From the NCBI GenBank assembly GCA_047967505.1, contig CM106540.1: a stretch of DNA of 64,000 nucleotides; one strand, given 5' to 3'. The stretch is from Dipteris shenzhenensis (taxonomy: Eukaryota > Polypodiophyta > Polypodiopsida > Gleicheniales). The position numbers and the translations under genes were made by a program. The notes under the pieces were generated by a model. That model was given only the letters and a program-made list of their open reading frames with translations. It had not been told where the DNA came from and searched no databases. Below are positions 34,883 to 45,665 of this stretch, piece by piece (positions within the stretch are counted from its first letter, which is position 1; each line of letters opens with the position of its first letter).

Positions 34883-36655
34883 ATGGTGCGTAGCAAGATT
34901 TGGTCATATGTGATGGAGATACAAAAAGTACATGCCTCGATTTCTTTCTTGTAGTGTAAATATTATGGACACAAGTTCGCAAGCGGTTCTACTCACATCA
35001 AGCAACATTTTCTCGGAATAGGCAATGACGTTGGAGCTTGCACATGCACTCCGTCTGATGTTCTTCCATTATGCAAATCATATTTAGAGAAAGTGAAGAA
35101 AGTGATTAATCCGACCCTAATAAGAAATTGTTCAAATCAACAAGATGTGAGCACTGAGGTTGATGAGATGGTTGAAGGAGAAGCACCAATAAATTTGAGG
35201 AGTGTATCCATACATGAAGGTGATGTAGATATGCTAGCAAGCGGGTCACAGGTGAGTTTTGATGTGACTAATGTCTATCAGGTAAAGAAGAGAAAAAAGG
35301 GATAACAATCTTCTATGGAGGATGGATTTCTTTGACAACAAGTGCATGAAGAGCACTTAAGATGGACCCTAATAAGAAATTGTTCAAATCAACAAGATGT
35401 GAGCACTGAGGTTGATGAGACGGTAGAAGGAGAAGCACCAATAAATGTGAGGAGTGTATCCATACATGAAGGTGATGTAGATATGCTAGCAAGCGGGTCG
35501 CACGTGAGTTTTGATGCGACTAATGTCTATCAGGTAAAGAAGACAAAAAAAGGATAACAATATTCTATGGAGGATGGATTTCTTCGACAAGAAGTGCATG
35601 AAGAGCACTTAAGATGGACAGAAGCATTTGTTAAAAATGATATACCATTCAATGTCATGAGAGATGACATGTTTTATAATGCCTTGAAATCATGTGCTAG
35701 ACCAGCATTTATTTTTCCAGATTATAATAAAATGTGTACGGATCATCTTGATAGAGTCAAACAAACTATCGCGAACTGCTTGAAAAGAAAGATATTGGAT
35801 TTTATTCCTACATATGGGTGCACTCTTGGCTTTGATGGATTGACTAGCAAAGTAGGCTAGACCCTTGATAAATGTAATGTGCATTACTCCCAAGGGAACT
35901 ATGTTTTTGGAGAGTATTGATATGACTCTAAAAGAAAAAACTTCAGCATATATTGTAAAAATATACGAAAGAGCAATTCGTAAAGTTGGTGGCAGTGAGA
36001 ATGTTACTGCATTACAAAACCGCGGGTGAGATGGTCATGGGAAAGTATCCCACTCTGACATGGGTGCCATGTGGCACTCATACTCTCAACTTATTGTTGA
36101 AGGATATTGGACAATTACCATTTGTGCAACCAGTACTACAAGATGCTAATGCCATAGTGAGTTTTATATAGAGTCACTTATACTTACATGTAGTATTCAG
36201 AGAGCACTTTGTGAAGCAACTCAGGCAATTTTGTCAAACTAGATTTGCCACTTCTTTTCTAGTTCTTGCTAGATTGTTAGAAGTGCTTCAATCTTTAGTC
36301 GAGGCTGTTGCTGATAGATGATGGGCGAATTAGCTTGAGAAAAAGACGTAGTACATAATACCAGGCTCTAAATTTGTGCATCTTGTACAATCATCTCTAT
36401 TCTAGAAAAATGTTGAAAGAATAAAAGAAGGTGTAGAGCCATTTGTAACAGTATTGAGGATGGTCGACACTGATGCCTTTGTTATGGGTAAAGTGTATTG
36501 AAATATGTCAGAAGTAATATGACAAGTTAAAGAATTTGCGCGCTTTGCACCTAGGGAGAAGCAACAAGTGGTATATTTGGCCGATAAGAGATGGAGAATC
36601 ATTGAACTCATATCACTTGAACCATCATTGCATAAGAAGTTGGCGAATGATTAAA
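34883..36655 (+). pseudogene. hAT-family transposase relic (BED zinc finger, DUF659 region)
   Basis: From ATG 34883 the frame encodes a BED-type finger (CKYYGHKFASGSTHIKQHFLG, where the expected CxxC reads CKYY after an in-frame TAG), then a helical segment SYLEKVKKVINPT. After a 252-bp tandem duplication come EEHLRWTEAFVKNDIPFNVM and YNALKSCARPAF, IPTYGCTLGFDGLTSKVG, LDKCNVHYSQGNYVFGEY, CGTHTLNLLLKDIGQLPFVQ, TRFATSFLVLARLLEVLQS, DTDAFVMGKVYWNMSEV and LADKRWRIIELISLEPSL. This order (BED, DUF659 catalytic core, CxxH-LNL-LKDI) is typical of plant hAT transposases. The C-terminal dimerisation domain is missing and several stops interrupt the frame, so it is dead. Terminal repeats were not identified. 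Confidence 0.85.
35114..35617. repeat. In-frame 252-bp tandem duplication inside the hAT relic
   Basis: The unit from ACCCTAATAAGAAATTG (35114) to CACTTAAGATGGA recurs at 35366-35617 with very few differences. 252 bp is 84 codons, so both copies keep the reading frame; each ends with the same stop region before TTCTATGGAGGATGG. Confidence 0.85.
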
Positions 36656-36769
36656 ATTGTACAATGAAACAAATGCACTTAACCCAGACCATTATATTCG
36701 AACAAGAGTATTGTAAAGTTATATATAAAGTTTACAATGTACATAATTATGCAGTAGGATCCACATCTT

Positions 36770-37650
36770 CCGTTCCCTGAGTGCTTGGTCCTGCACCCTG
36801 CGAATCTATATTAGTGAGGTCCTCAAAATAAAAAATGTTGGTATCCTCAATTGCATCCAAATCTCTAGAGGTATGTATGTAGCGTGCAAGCTCAGACTCG
36901 AATGTCTATACGTGTGCCTGCAGGTCCTAGATCTCTTTGGCTTGTGATGCAACGCGATCTTGTAACTCCTCAACAGCAGCAGTAACACCTTGTTGACGGA
37001 GAGGTATGGCAGATGTGGCCAAGTCAACAAGATCACTGTGTGCCTAGGGAGTTAGCACACGAGGTCTCTGAGACACAGGCTCTCTGTTATCTATCCTTGC
37101 TTGCTTGTGCTCTGTAGGATGTCCCTTTCCTATTCCTGACAAGTGATGCTTGTCATTCCAATCCATGCATCCATGCAAGACATCGTAGACATACACCTGC
37201 TGAATGAAATACATGGGTATTTGTTGGTTGTTGCGGATGCTTCTTTCCACCTCTATGAATCGTTGGAGAAGGATGTGGGCTAGGGTTTTGCACCACAAGT
37301 CTGACAACTTGGGCTGTGGATATTTATTCCTAGAATTTCCTGAACGAAGAAACAAGGTGTTTCTTACGAACTCTGATGGACACAGTCTTTGTACTTGTCC
37401 AAGAGATACCGGGTCGCCTTGCATGGTATCGTCATCCATTAAACTAGTAGTGAAAATACCTAGCCCCTCTCTACCCAGCATCTCTCTTTGCACTTGCAAG
37501 ATAGCCTGAGCCTTGACGTGATTCAGCTGGTTTGCTAAATCAGCCTCTTGAGGCACAAAAACACCTTGTGGATCCTCTTGGACTACAGGTTACTCTGGTT
37601 GGGGAGGATCCTATGGGAGAATGTTCTCTAAGTTCACTCCCTCCATGCTC
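36770..37650 (-). CDS. Unrecognised ORF with a coiled-coil tail, probably a gene fragment
   Basis: The open frame 37556-37044 (170 codons) encodes a soluble helical protein: LANQLNHVKAQAILQVQREM, KLSDLWCKTLAHILLQRFIE and IPMYFIQQVYVYDVLHGCMD. After one TAG the same frame continues through a heptad-like segment (VTAAVEELQDRVASQAKEIQ) to GPSTQGTEDVDP near 36770. Upstream, MSMEGVNLENILP near 37650 may be the true beginning. I do not recognise the family. It has the look of a protein captured by, or belonging to, a fern- or moss-type transposon, but that is guesswork. No promoter or splice context is visible. Confidence 0.4.
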
Positions 37651-37734
37651 ATACTTAGCCTTAAAAATGACAAGATAGAATTCATTTGTAACCACAAATA
37701 ATATTAAACAATTAAACAATATTAAACCTATACA

Positions 37735-37945
37735 AACAATATTTAAATATTTATTGTCACATCATTTATCATATTTTAAAATTGGACCATCATTTTTATT
37801 ACATCATTCACTTATACAAATAATATTTAAACAATAATTATTGCATCATTTATCATATTTGACAATTGGATCATCATTTTTATTGCATCATTTACTTATA
37901 CAAGCAATATCTAAACATTACTTATCGCATCATTTATCATGTCAT
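37735..37945. repeat. AT-rich tandem repeat, about 80-bp unit, 2.5 copies
   Basis: CATCATTTATCATATTT.. (A/G)ATTGGA(C/T)CATCATTTTTATT.. CATCATT(C/T)ACTTATACAA.. AATAT(T/C)TAAACA recurs at about 37760, 37847 and 37925. Confidence 0.7.
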
Positions 37946-38099
37946 TGTAAATATACAAACTTGAAAAATGGAGTGGATCCAGACTTGTTGGATGACATAT
38001 AAAAATAACAATGTTACAATTATTCATCCGTTCAAGAAAGACTCAGTCATTTGTTGGTTTAAGTCCTTGTTTTGGACTGAGTTGTATACCACATCTTGG

Positions 38100-38935
38100 A
38101 GCAATGTCCAAAACCCCTAAAAAATCTGCAGTACTTGGATGTCTATTCAGGCGGCTGACAGATCCCTAAACCACAAATCGTCGTAGATGCCCGATTAGAG
38201 CTTCTACAGGTCTCGTACTTGGCGATGGTGCACAAATGTCCAAGATCTTCAAGACGTGATGAGGCATGGCATACACATCTTGTGCAACATCAAAAGGTGG
38301 GGGATTGGTGCAAAGGCACTCTAGAGCAACATGTCAAAATCTAGCAATGGAACTCCGCACAGTGTTGGGGTTGTCACTGAGTAATGCGAGATAGTGCTTT
38401 CTAGTGCTGCATGGGGTCATCATTCACTAATCACAAATGCCCAAATACACCTCCTCAGATGACTTTGAGAAGTGTAGCATAATGTTTTGTGCATGCAAAT
38501 CATTATGCAAGACATTGTGTTGGTGCATGTAATGAATAGTGCGAACTAGTGCACTTAAAATATCAAATACATGCTGACGAACCCATGGAGCTCTAGCAGG
38601 CATTTTCGCATCATCTTTGTGAAACACCGAAGATGGTCGCTTTCCATCATGTTCGAGGTAGGTAGCCATCTTTCCAAATGATTTTCATACCAGAATGGAA
38701 ATAGTATCATTGGGTTATTGTCATGGACTAGACCTTGCTTGGATGATGCCTAGATGTACGACATCGCCCAAGCACGTGGCTTCTTCCAATGCTCTAGCCT
38801 TCATTGCATTAGTTGGTGGCACAAAAACCCTCAGCATCTTACATGCATAAATCTTGTTCAGATCAAAGGGAGCGACAAGAATATTGCACATGTTGACTGT
38901 TCCTTTTGTGCCTATGCCCATAGCTACACTAGGTG
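38100..38935 (-). pseudogene. Protein-kinase-like domain, decayed
   Basis: On the minus strand: glycine-rich loop GIGTKGTV (38915), then YACKMLRV with the ATP-binding Lys, ALEEATCLGDVVHLGIIQAR, MATYLEHDGKRPSS, then the catalytic loop YMHQHNVLHNDLHAQNIML near 38500 (HND-LHxxN in place of HRD-LKxxN). GICD follows, with two stops where a D-W-G-M-like sequence would sit, then DVYAMPHHVLKILDICAPSP and RPVEALIGHLRRF for the C-lobe. Order and spacing fit one kinase domain of about 270 residues. Stops between the N- and C-lobes (TAG and TGA replacing probable TGG or CGA) make it a pseudogene. The subfamily is not identified. Confidence 0.7.
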
Positions 38936-38997
38936 TGAATCGGATGTCTCATCATTGAAGCAGTATGGGCTACATGGGTCTTGGCACTGCTACACGA

Positions 38998-39420
38998 TCA
39001 CGCAAGCCATGTGATGTGCATGGTGCTTGTGCAAGCGAGAATGAAGGAGATGGGAATGTATCTACTTGTGCAAATAGATTGTGCATGTGGTGGGAGATGT
39101 GGACCGGGTGGAGGAACTTCTTCTGGGTATGGAAGATCTTGGAAAAAAGGGATACGAGGAAAGACATGTTGTGGTCGATGCATTGGTGCATACGCTTGGC
39201 GTGGTTGTAGTGGTTCTTGCGGTTGCATTGGGTGGAATGCGGCATCTAGGGACGTGGGTGCATTGGTGCTTGTGGTTGCGGTGGATGCAATGCAGCATTT
39301 GATTGGGGACGTGGTGCATTGATGGAAGGAAGGTCGAGGCAGCTCCTTTGCCTTTGTAACCTCACCATGCATTCTTGATGTACGTGACCCAGGCATCTAC
39401 AACAGGACCCTCCACTTTGT
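38998..39420 (-). pseudogene. Pro/His/Thr-rich disordered segment upstream of the kinase domain
   Basis: A 132-codon frame (39396-38998) is rich in Pro, His and Thr (PMQPQEPLQPRQAYAPMHRP, PYPEEVPPPGPHLPPH). A second open frame overlaps it. It is 5' of the kinase-like segment on the same strand and could be its disordered N-terminal region. Upstream of it, 39420-39560 encodes EHGGRTLHDRFPYVFIVESI and DTKWRVLL in another frame. No family recognised. The plus-strand Gly/Trp-rich frames here are shadows. Confidence 0.35.
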
Positions 39421-39560
39421 GTCGCATGAGTTTATGTCTCGATCTATTTGACCAAGGCATCATCGGCCCTCCATCGCTAAGTGGTACAAATACCGGTCTA
39501 TAGACTCTACTATGAAAACATATGGAAATCGGTCATGCAAGGTCCTCCCTCCATGCTCTA

Positions 39561-39997
39561 CCATTGTCCTCACAAAATTTTGTACAATGCTTTCACCATT
39601 TTGAAAAGCTATCTCAATGATGTCCTGGGATTAGTCAAACACATTGTTTGATGTTGCACAAGGGATAAAATGGACATTTTCATGCATTTCTCTAGATTCT
39701 TGCCTACTATTTCACCATTTCAAGTAAAGTTGAAGGACTATACATTTCTTTTTCCATGACTAAAAGGTATTCCTGCACATAACTTACAGATAGTCCATTG
39801 TCAGTTATATCAAAGGTTCCACTACTTCCCACTCCTATGTTAAAATAGGATCTTGTAAAGAAGATAGGCAAGGAAGGTACACAGTTTGAGAAATACATCC
39901 TTCCTCTTGAAGAGCTTATGTGGACCCTTGGCAAAACCCTCCATGACTATCTAGTTAGTCAAACTATAAGTTCAAGTCATCCAATGCATTTTTCATG
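39561..39997. other. Non-coding or unrecognised stretch
   Basis: A 75-codon minus-strand frame (39934-39707, FFTRSYFNIGVGSSGTFDIT) has no recognisable similarity. It may belong to the same decayed gene as the kinase domain. Confidence 0.35.
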
Positions 39998-40255
39998 TTC
40001 TAGAACACACTAGAGCTCACAATATTGTCAACTTCTATCACTTTCTTCCTGAACATGCCTCTAGAACACACTAGAGCTCACAATATTTCTAGCTTTGGTC
40101 ACTTTGGTCACTTTGTTCTTGACTATGCCTCTACAACACACCAGAGCTCACAATATTGCCAGGTTGTGTCACTTTCTTTCTGACCATGCCTCTAGAACAC
40201 ACTAGAGCTCATAGCATTGCCACCTTGTGTCACTATGTTCCAAACCATTCCTGTT
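39998..40255. repeat. Tandem repeat, about 65-bp unit, four copies
   Basis: TCTAGAACACACTAGAGCTCACAATATT followed by TCACTTTCTT(C/T)(C/T)TGA(A/C)CATGCC. Copies start at about 39998, 40059, 40130 and 40190. Confidence 0.8.
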
Positions 40256-40284
40256 GGGAAAACAATAGTTGTAGGAGAGGAAAG

Positions 40285-40485
40285 AGCAGTTGTATCCTAT
40301 ATGAGAAGGAAAAGAAAGAGGGAAAAAGCACGTGTAGGAGGGCAAAGAGTTGTTGTAGCAGAAGGAAAAGTGCCTGTATGAGGGAAAAGAGAGCATATGC
40401 CAGAAGGAAAAGTGCCTATAGGAGGGAAAAGAGCACTTGTACCAGAAGGAGAAGTGCCTGCAGAAGGGAAAGAGAACCTCAGAGC
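40285..40485. repeat. Short minisatellite, about 30-bp unit
   Basis: Variants of (C/A)AGAAGGAAAAGTGCCTG(T/C)A and GGAGGGAAAAGAGCA alternate six to seven times. The plus-strand frame is Arg/Lys/Ser/Cys-rich (REKSTCTRRRSACRRERE) and probably not a real protein. Confidence 0.75.
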
Positions 40486-40776
40486 TACTGGGCCACGATG
40501 CAGATATAGGAGCTGATATGGTGTAGCGCCTACAGCAGGAGCGAATGCGGGTTGTTGATGTACAGCGCCTGCGCACTAGCTAGGGAAGGGACAAATAGGT
40601 ACAAAGCAAGGTGTAGGCACATGATACTTTTTTAAAATATCATTTTTACCCACATTAAATCCCATGCAAAGTATTGTGCATTTTAAATATGGTCTGCATG
40701 GTCACCGACACATTATACGAGAAGAGCATGAGAGAGAAGACCAGCTATAGGAGGTGCTGAAACCCAAATTTTAAAA

Positions 40777-41095
40777 AATGGAGGGAGAGAGCAACTGGGG
40801 ACCAAAGCAAAGGAGAAAAGAGAGAGGAGGTAGGCTTGCACTAGGCTAGAGGATAAAATAAATTCATCAAAAGGTCCCACAATGGAGGGAGAGGGCAGTT
40901 GGGGACCAGAGCAAAGGAGTAGAGGAGCAGAGAAAGGGGGTAGACCTGCAGTACGCTAGTGGACAAAAGAAATTCATCCAAAAGGTCCCACAATGGGGGA
41001 GAGGGTAGTTGGGGACCAGAGCAGAGGAGTAGAGAAAGAGGGGGCCCTACAACACACCTAAGGAGAAGAGAAATTCGCCCACAAGGGGCCACAAA
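40777..41095. repeat. Tandem repeat, about 107-bp unit, three copies
   Basis: Each copy contains GGAGAG(A/G)GCA(A/G)(C/T)TGGGGACCA(A/G)AGCA, GGAGTAGAG-like purine tracts and AAATTC(A/G)(T/C)C..AAGG(T/G)(C/G)CCAC. Starts at about 40777, 40881 and 40994. Confidence 0.8.
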
Positions 41096-41429
41096 GACAT
41101 AAATGAGATTTGGGGATGATCTGGGGTGGGTGCATATGGGAGGGTGGTCAAGCATGGGTTAAGGGGGGGGGAGGATGGTTTGGGTGGTCCACAATGTAAG
41201 AGGAATAGCCAATAGGGGATCTTTGCATGCCTGCCATCCCTACACCTCAACATACCATTGCCCCATGCAAAGGAGCACTCTGAAAAGTACACCTCAAATC
41301 CCTCTCTAATCCCTTGAAATTAGGAAACACTAATTGGAGGCCCTTTTGAGACCCCATTTCTCCCCTAATGAGTCACCACGGAGGTCTCCTAGTAGGAAAT
41401 CATAGATTGAGGAGGAAGCTCTCAAAGAG

Positions 41430-42803
41430 GACGGTGAAGATAAAGAGGCAGAGGATGAAGTACCTCTGTCCTCTTTTTGCATTCAAGGAAAAAAAAGGCC
41501 TCCAAAGATTTGCCTTATTCTTTTCCAAAGAGGAAAACAAAAGGCATGTAAGAGTGTGTGCGTTGGCATTTGCCCATATTGTAGCACGGCCCTCCATTTC
41601 GTATTGAAATTATCAATTTCCACCTCTCCTCCAACTCCTTGTTCAAGTGATTGTATGAAAAAGCTATGTTTGGTGTATGCTTTTGCTATGTTGAGTATAA
41701 ATTTTGGTTTCATGTTCAGTGAATGCTTTCGGTATGCGCTTAGTAGCACTTTTTATTAAATGCAGTAGCACGAGTGCCGAAGAGAAAAGCCAGTGATGAT
41801 GTAAAGATGATGTAAAGGCTAGTGACAATGTGGAGACGCCCGATGATGCATAGCTAGATATTGCACAACTAGATGATGCACAGCCAGATAGTGCATAGCC
41901 CGATGATGCACAACCAAATATTGCACAGCCTAATGATGCACAACCAAATTTTGCATAGCCCGATGATGCACAGCCAGATATTGCACAGCCTGATGATGCA
42001 TAGCCCGATGATGCATAGCCAGATATTGCACAGCCCGATGTTGCAAAGCCTAATGATATACCACAGCATGATGTTTCACAGCTTGATATACCACAGCCTG
42101 ATGTGATGTTGCACACTGTTATACATAGCATGATATACCACAACCTGATGTGATGTTGCACACCGTGATACACACCCTGATCCAGCAAATTTCCAGGCAG
42201 ATATAGAGGAGGAAGCTGATGTGCAGATATATTATGGTAGGGCTCCCAATTGCAATGTTCAAAAGCCTACATTGATTATCGATGTGAACGGTGTGCTCAT
42301 GTTTACAGCAGTAAATGCATGGAGAGGGGGAGACCTTACCCAAATACTCCCGATGCTTTGCCAAGGTTCCTGAAGCTAGAGGTATCACACACTATGTCAA
42401 GAAAGATGCGAAGGCATTTTTGGTGTTGGCTCTCGAGTTTTTTGATATATACATATGGAGTTGTGCATCAAGCACAAATGTTTTCAAGAGAGTATACTTG
42501 TGTTTTGGGGATATCAGAGAGAAGCTTTCAGGCTTACTATCCCAAGACCTATGTTACAAGGCAGCATTCCCATTTGCAAATGGGAAACCGATTTTTTTCA
42601 AGCAACTATCTACATTTTGGGAGGTGTTTCCCCAGTACACGAAGGAGGACACTTTGCTTCTTGATGATAGCCTCTACAAATGCAAAGGGAAGAAGCTTGG
42701 CACTTACTTAATTTTGCCCAAGTTCGAAGATCAGGTGGAGTCTGACCTAGGCTCATTTCTGGAAGTAGCCTTAAATATGGGGGGATTTGACCCCAGAATT
42801 TAA
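41430..42803 (+). pseudogene. NLI-interacting-factor / FCP1-like phosphatase gene with N-terminal PDDAQ repeat, broken
   Basis: The plus strand from about 41845 encodes a repeat of five-residue units (PDDAQ, PDIAQ, PNDAQ) to about 42075. It then encodes HPDPANFQADIEEEADVQIY, KPTLIIDVNGVLMFTAVNAW (motif I), ITHYVKKDAKAFLVLALEFF, DIYIWSCASSTNV, FGDIREKLSGLLSQDLCYKA, GKPIFFKQLSTFWEVFPQYT and TLLLDDSLYKCKGKK (motif III), ending GGFDPRI at 42803. This is the order of a HAD-superfamily NIF/CTD-phosphatase domain. The usual nucleophile motif DxDx(T/V) reads DVNGV, so the acid/base Asp is Asn. Defects: TAG in place of CAG in several repeat units, and a frameshift near 42355. An upstream frame (EEALKEDGEDKEAEDEVPLS, about 41410-41600) could be an earlier exon. 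The domain itself is otherwise well preserved. Confidence 0.7.
41845..42075. repeat. 15/30-bp coding tandem repeat (PDDAQ/PDIAQ)
   Basis: About fifteen copies of a 15-bp unit (CCCGATGATGCACAG), arranged mostly as 30-bp pairs with CCAGATATTGCACAG. Four or more copies read CATAGCC where the others read CACAGCC, giving TAG stops in the plus frame. The minus-strand frame (SGCAISGYASSG) is the shadow of this repeat. Confidence 0.85.
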
Positions 42804-43319
42804 ATATGTAAAGCAGAAGATGTGCCGCAATGGGAAGATAGAGAAGCTCGCATGTGGGTGGATTGATATTGACTAAGAGCCTACAGTTTTGTTGTTGTGC
42901 TTCCTAGTTTACTGGGCATTGTAAATGTTCCTATTAATACAAAATTACATACTTTTTTGCCATTTTCCTCGTAAAAGTTTAAATTCAGAATTTATTTCAG
43001 TACAGTGACATTCTGTAAAAGTAACATTCTGAATTTATTCCAATGATGTTTCAATTTTGTCACAATCTGTTAAGAGAAGCCCACAAGCATTTGAGAAAAA
43101 TATATGACAGAAACTACTAGTGTCACAATCCGTGGTTGTCATTGTTGTACATATGGAAATTGTTGTTGTTACCCATCCGGGCATATAAGGCTCTGAAGAT
43201 TATCCCTTGCTTCCTAATTATCTGCCTGCAATAAGTCTTCACAAAATATTTCATCTTAAGTCATTGCAATAGACTATTCGTACATGTCCTCTGAATATAT
43301 CACGTATCTTTGTATGTTT
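42804..43319. other. Non-coding stretch between oppositely facing relics
   Basis: 3' side of the NIF-like gene (plus) and of the large minus-strand relic. No further gene recognised. Contains a diverged short repeat, ACATTCTG(T/A)A(A/T), at 43005-43030. Confidence 0.4.
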
Positions 43320-43503
43320 TCAGCTCACAAATGAGCAATGAAACATCGAGCTTCCCTTTAAAGTACCACAAGGAGCTATTCTGCATAAGCATAAGAACAT
43401 ATGAAAGATGTAGAAGTATTTGTTCATGCATCTGTGCGAACAAGCCATACATGTACATAATGGTACAAAAAATAGGATTTTGATTCCATAAAAGCTCATA
43501 GCA

Positions 43504-45420
43504 TTAGGTCTCATTACAAATATCCGGCATTGCATTGTATATGGCCTCATGCATCTCTGAAGATAGGTAGTACATGTTGGTGTCATTGTTCCTAGCATCC
43601 ATCGAAAACTTAATGGACTTCACTAGATGAGAAAGAACAATCACAGAGGGGCCTTCAACGAAAAGCTGATAATGATGTTCATCACGTCTTTTGTAGTACA
43701 AACCAACAACATATGCAAATCCCTGCTTGCACTCTCATCCCCATTTGTCCTTCACCACCATCTTGTGGCAACTTGCCTTTTCTCTGTTCATTTCAAAATG
43801 TAGAAGTCTACCCCTTCATCATTATCAAGCTCTATAGGAACAGCAAAGTTGTCACCTTCACACAACAAATGACTTAGGAAGTCTTCATGGCCCTCAAAAA
43901 GGGGTTCATCTGTTATGACTTCAACATTCAGCGCATCATCCTCTACAGGTTTCAACAATTTTTGATTCCATTTCATCACATAGTCCTTATTGACACAACT
44001 CCATCATGCATTGCGCATACAAGCCTGATAATAGCAACTTAATTTTCTGATCTTGATTTGGGTTGGATCATTCTTGCTGTAGCCACATACACTGTGCATT
44101 GATCGAGGGCTAGGCAATCATGCACAACAATATTGTTTGGACCTGTCTACATCGCTAATTTTTATCTCCCAATAGAATCTTCGTATTATGTTTTCCTGCT
44201 TCTTACTGAAGGTACTACTTGATGCTGTACTTAGTGTATTCCTCAAAAAAGCCACAACATCAAAGGCTTTCTGTAACACAAATCCATCTTCTTTGAGCTG
44301 CTCTTGGGTGATTGCCCTCTTTATGACTGCACTTGCTCCATCATGCTCTCCTTTTCCATGTCCAAAGGCAAAAATATTCCATGTCATCTTCGAGTTTGTG
44401 AGGGCATAGAACCTTCCAACAAAGAAAAAAGGCCTTGCAACCTTGAATTGGGCTACACACCCATCTGACCACACACAATGTCTTTTAAATTGCAAGCCTT
44501 GCTCTTTCAACCAATTCCAATGACTCATAAAACAATGTTGCACAAAGAGTGCATCATGATTTTTGTAATCAGAAATGTAGAAGTGCATCTCCTTTATCAC
44601 AGAATTATCATCATGTTTGCGGTGGTAGGTGATATGTACTAAGATAGTGCATTGTTCCGAGTGCCAATGCATTGATTGGATCTCATTTTACTGATTGAAT
44701 GAGTAATTATTAGCAAAATCAATGACCAATACTATCACATCTTCTAGAAAATTTGAGAGACACTCCTTGAATTAAGTAGCCTGCCATTTGAAGATAAAAT
44801 TGTGGGGTGATGAATTTTTCTGTGTGCTGCTCTACCATAGTCCACAAAGTACCAACATCGACTTGTTTATGAAACAAAATCTTTCTCTTTTGATCTTTTA
44901 CTGCCTTGGTTTTGCCCACAACAACATCCTCAAAAATCTGCACATTGACAACCCCTAAGCTTGCAACTTCAAGTGGGCACCTGAGACCTCTAATGGCCTT
45001 ACATTGTGCACAACGTGCCATGAGGCATTCCAATTGATGGAATGTTGCATTTACTAGTTTCCTACAAAGAAATGACTCCCAAAATACCGTGATTCCACTG
45101 AAGACATGATTAGAAGTTGTGCATATACCATTCTCTCTATCACATAAGCAGATCTTGCAAGAACAAGCACATGTTGCTCCATGCATACCAAATGAGGGGG
45201 ACCGAACACGATTGATGGCTTCTTTGAAGTATATCATTTGCATGTGTTGAATACAACAACAAGTAATTCTGTCCTTCAGCTTCCACACAAAATATGGTTT
45301 CTACTTCTCGAAACTACGTTGCCCTATAATCACATCAGGATGCATTGATTTGAACCTCAAGAAGAACTCTAAAGGCAAATAAAAGCAGATGTTCACTTCT
45401 TCAAACAACATAGAAAGCAC
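43504..45420 (-). pseudogene. Large Cys-rich, transposase-like gene, broken (possible unclassified DNA transposon)
   Basis: Minus-strand blocks follow one another in order. LPLEFFLRFKSMHPDVIIGQ and FEK-stop-KPYFVWKLKDRITCCCIQHM near 45300-45400. CACSCKICLCDRENGICTT and LMARCAQCKAIRGLRCPLEV, a Cys-rich finger region near 45000-45180. VDVGTLWTMVEQHTEKFITP near 44840. Then after a gap, WHSEQCTILVHITYHRK, MHFYISDYKNHDALFVQHCF, HCVWSDGCVAQFKVARPFFF and FAFGHGKGEHDGASAVIKRA at 44672-44300. Then IRRFYWEIKISDVDRSKQYC, and tails at 43979-43788 and 43701-43504. The SDGC..QFK and HGKG.HDG blocks resemble a family of uncharacterised proteins common in animals and some plants that looks like an RNase H-fold transposase. 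I recall it only as a pattern and cannot name it. Several stops and at least one frameshift. Confidence 0.55.
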
Positions 45421-45665
45421 ATAGAAAAATATAGAAGCATCAAAAAGCAAATAAAAACACATCAAAAGCATAGCATAAAATTACTTCTAAGAAAATTTGA
45501 GGAGTACAAAATCACAAGGCACATAAAAGCACAAAGAAGCACAAAAAAGCACACTACTGTAAAGCACACAAAAGCACATGAAAACACAAAAAAGCACAAC
45601 CAAGTATATTAAAGCAGACAAAAGCACAACAACAAAATGCATTAAAGTATTGGAAAAGCACCAGG
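45340..45665. repeat. AAAAGCACA minisatellite
   Basis: Over 300 bp in which AAAAGCAC(A) recurs about every 9-20 bp, densest at 45515-45600. It overlaps the 5' end of the transposase-like relic. The minus-strand frame is Cys/Phe/Leu-rich (CAFLCFHVLLCALQ) and is an artefact. Confidence 0.8.

Noticed and set aside
38981-39322. Gly/Trp/Cys-rich plus-strand frame of 113 codons
   Set aside because: Shadow of the Pro/His-rich minus-strand segment, with no domain and strongly biased composition.
41664-42188. 174-codon Cys/Ser/Gly repeat protein on the minus strand
   Set aside because: It is the complement of the PDDAQ coding repeat. The plus frame leads straight into a recognisable phosphatase-like domain, so the minus frame is the shadow.
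43190-43320. Possible transfer RNA or other structured RNA gene
   Set aside because: I looked for tRNA A/B-box pairs and cloverleaf arms here and elsewhere and found none that could be supported by eye.
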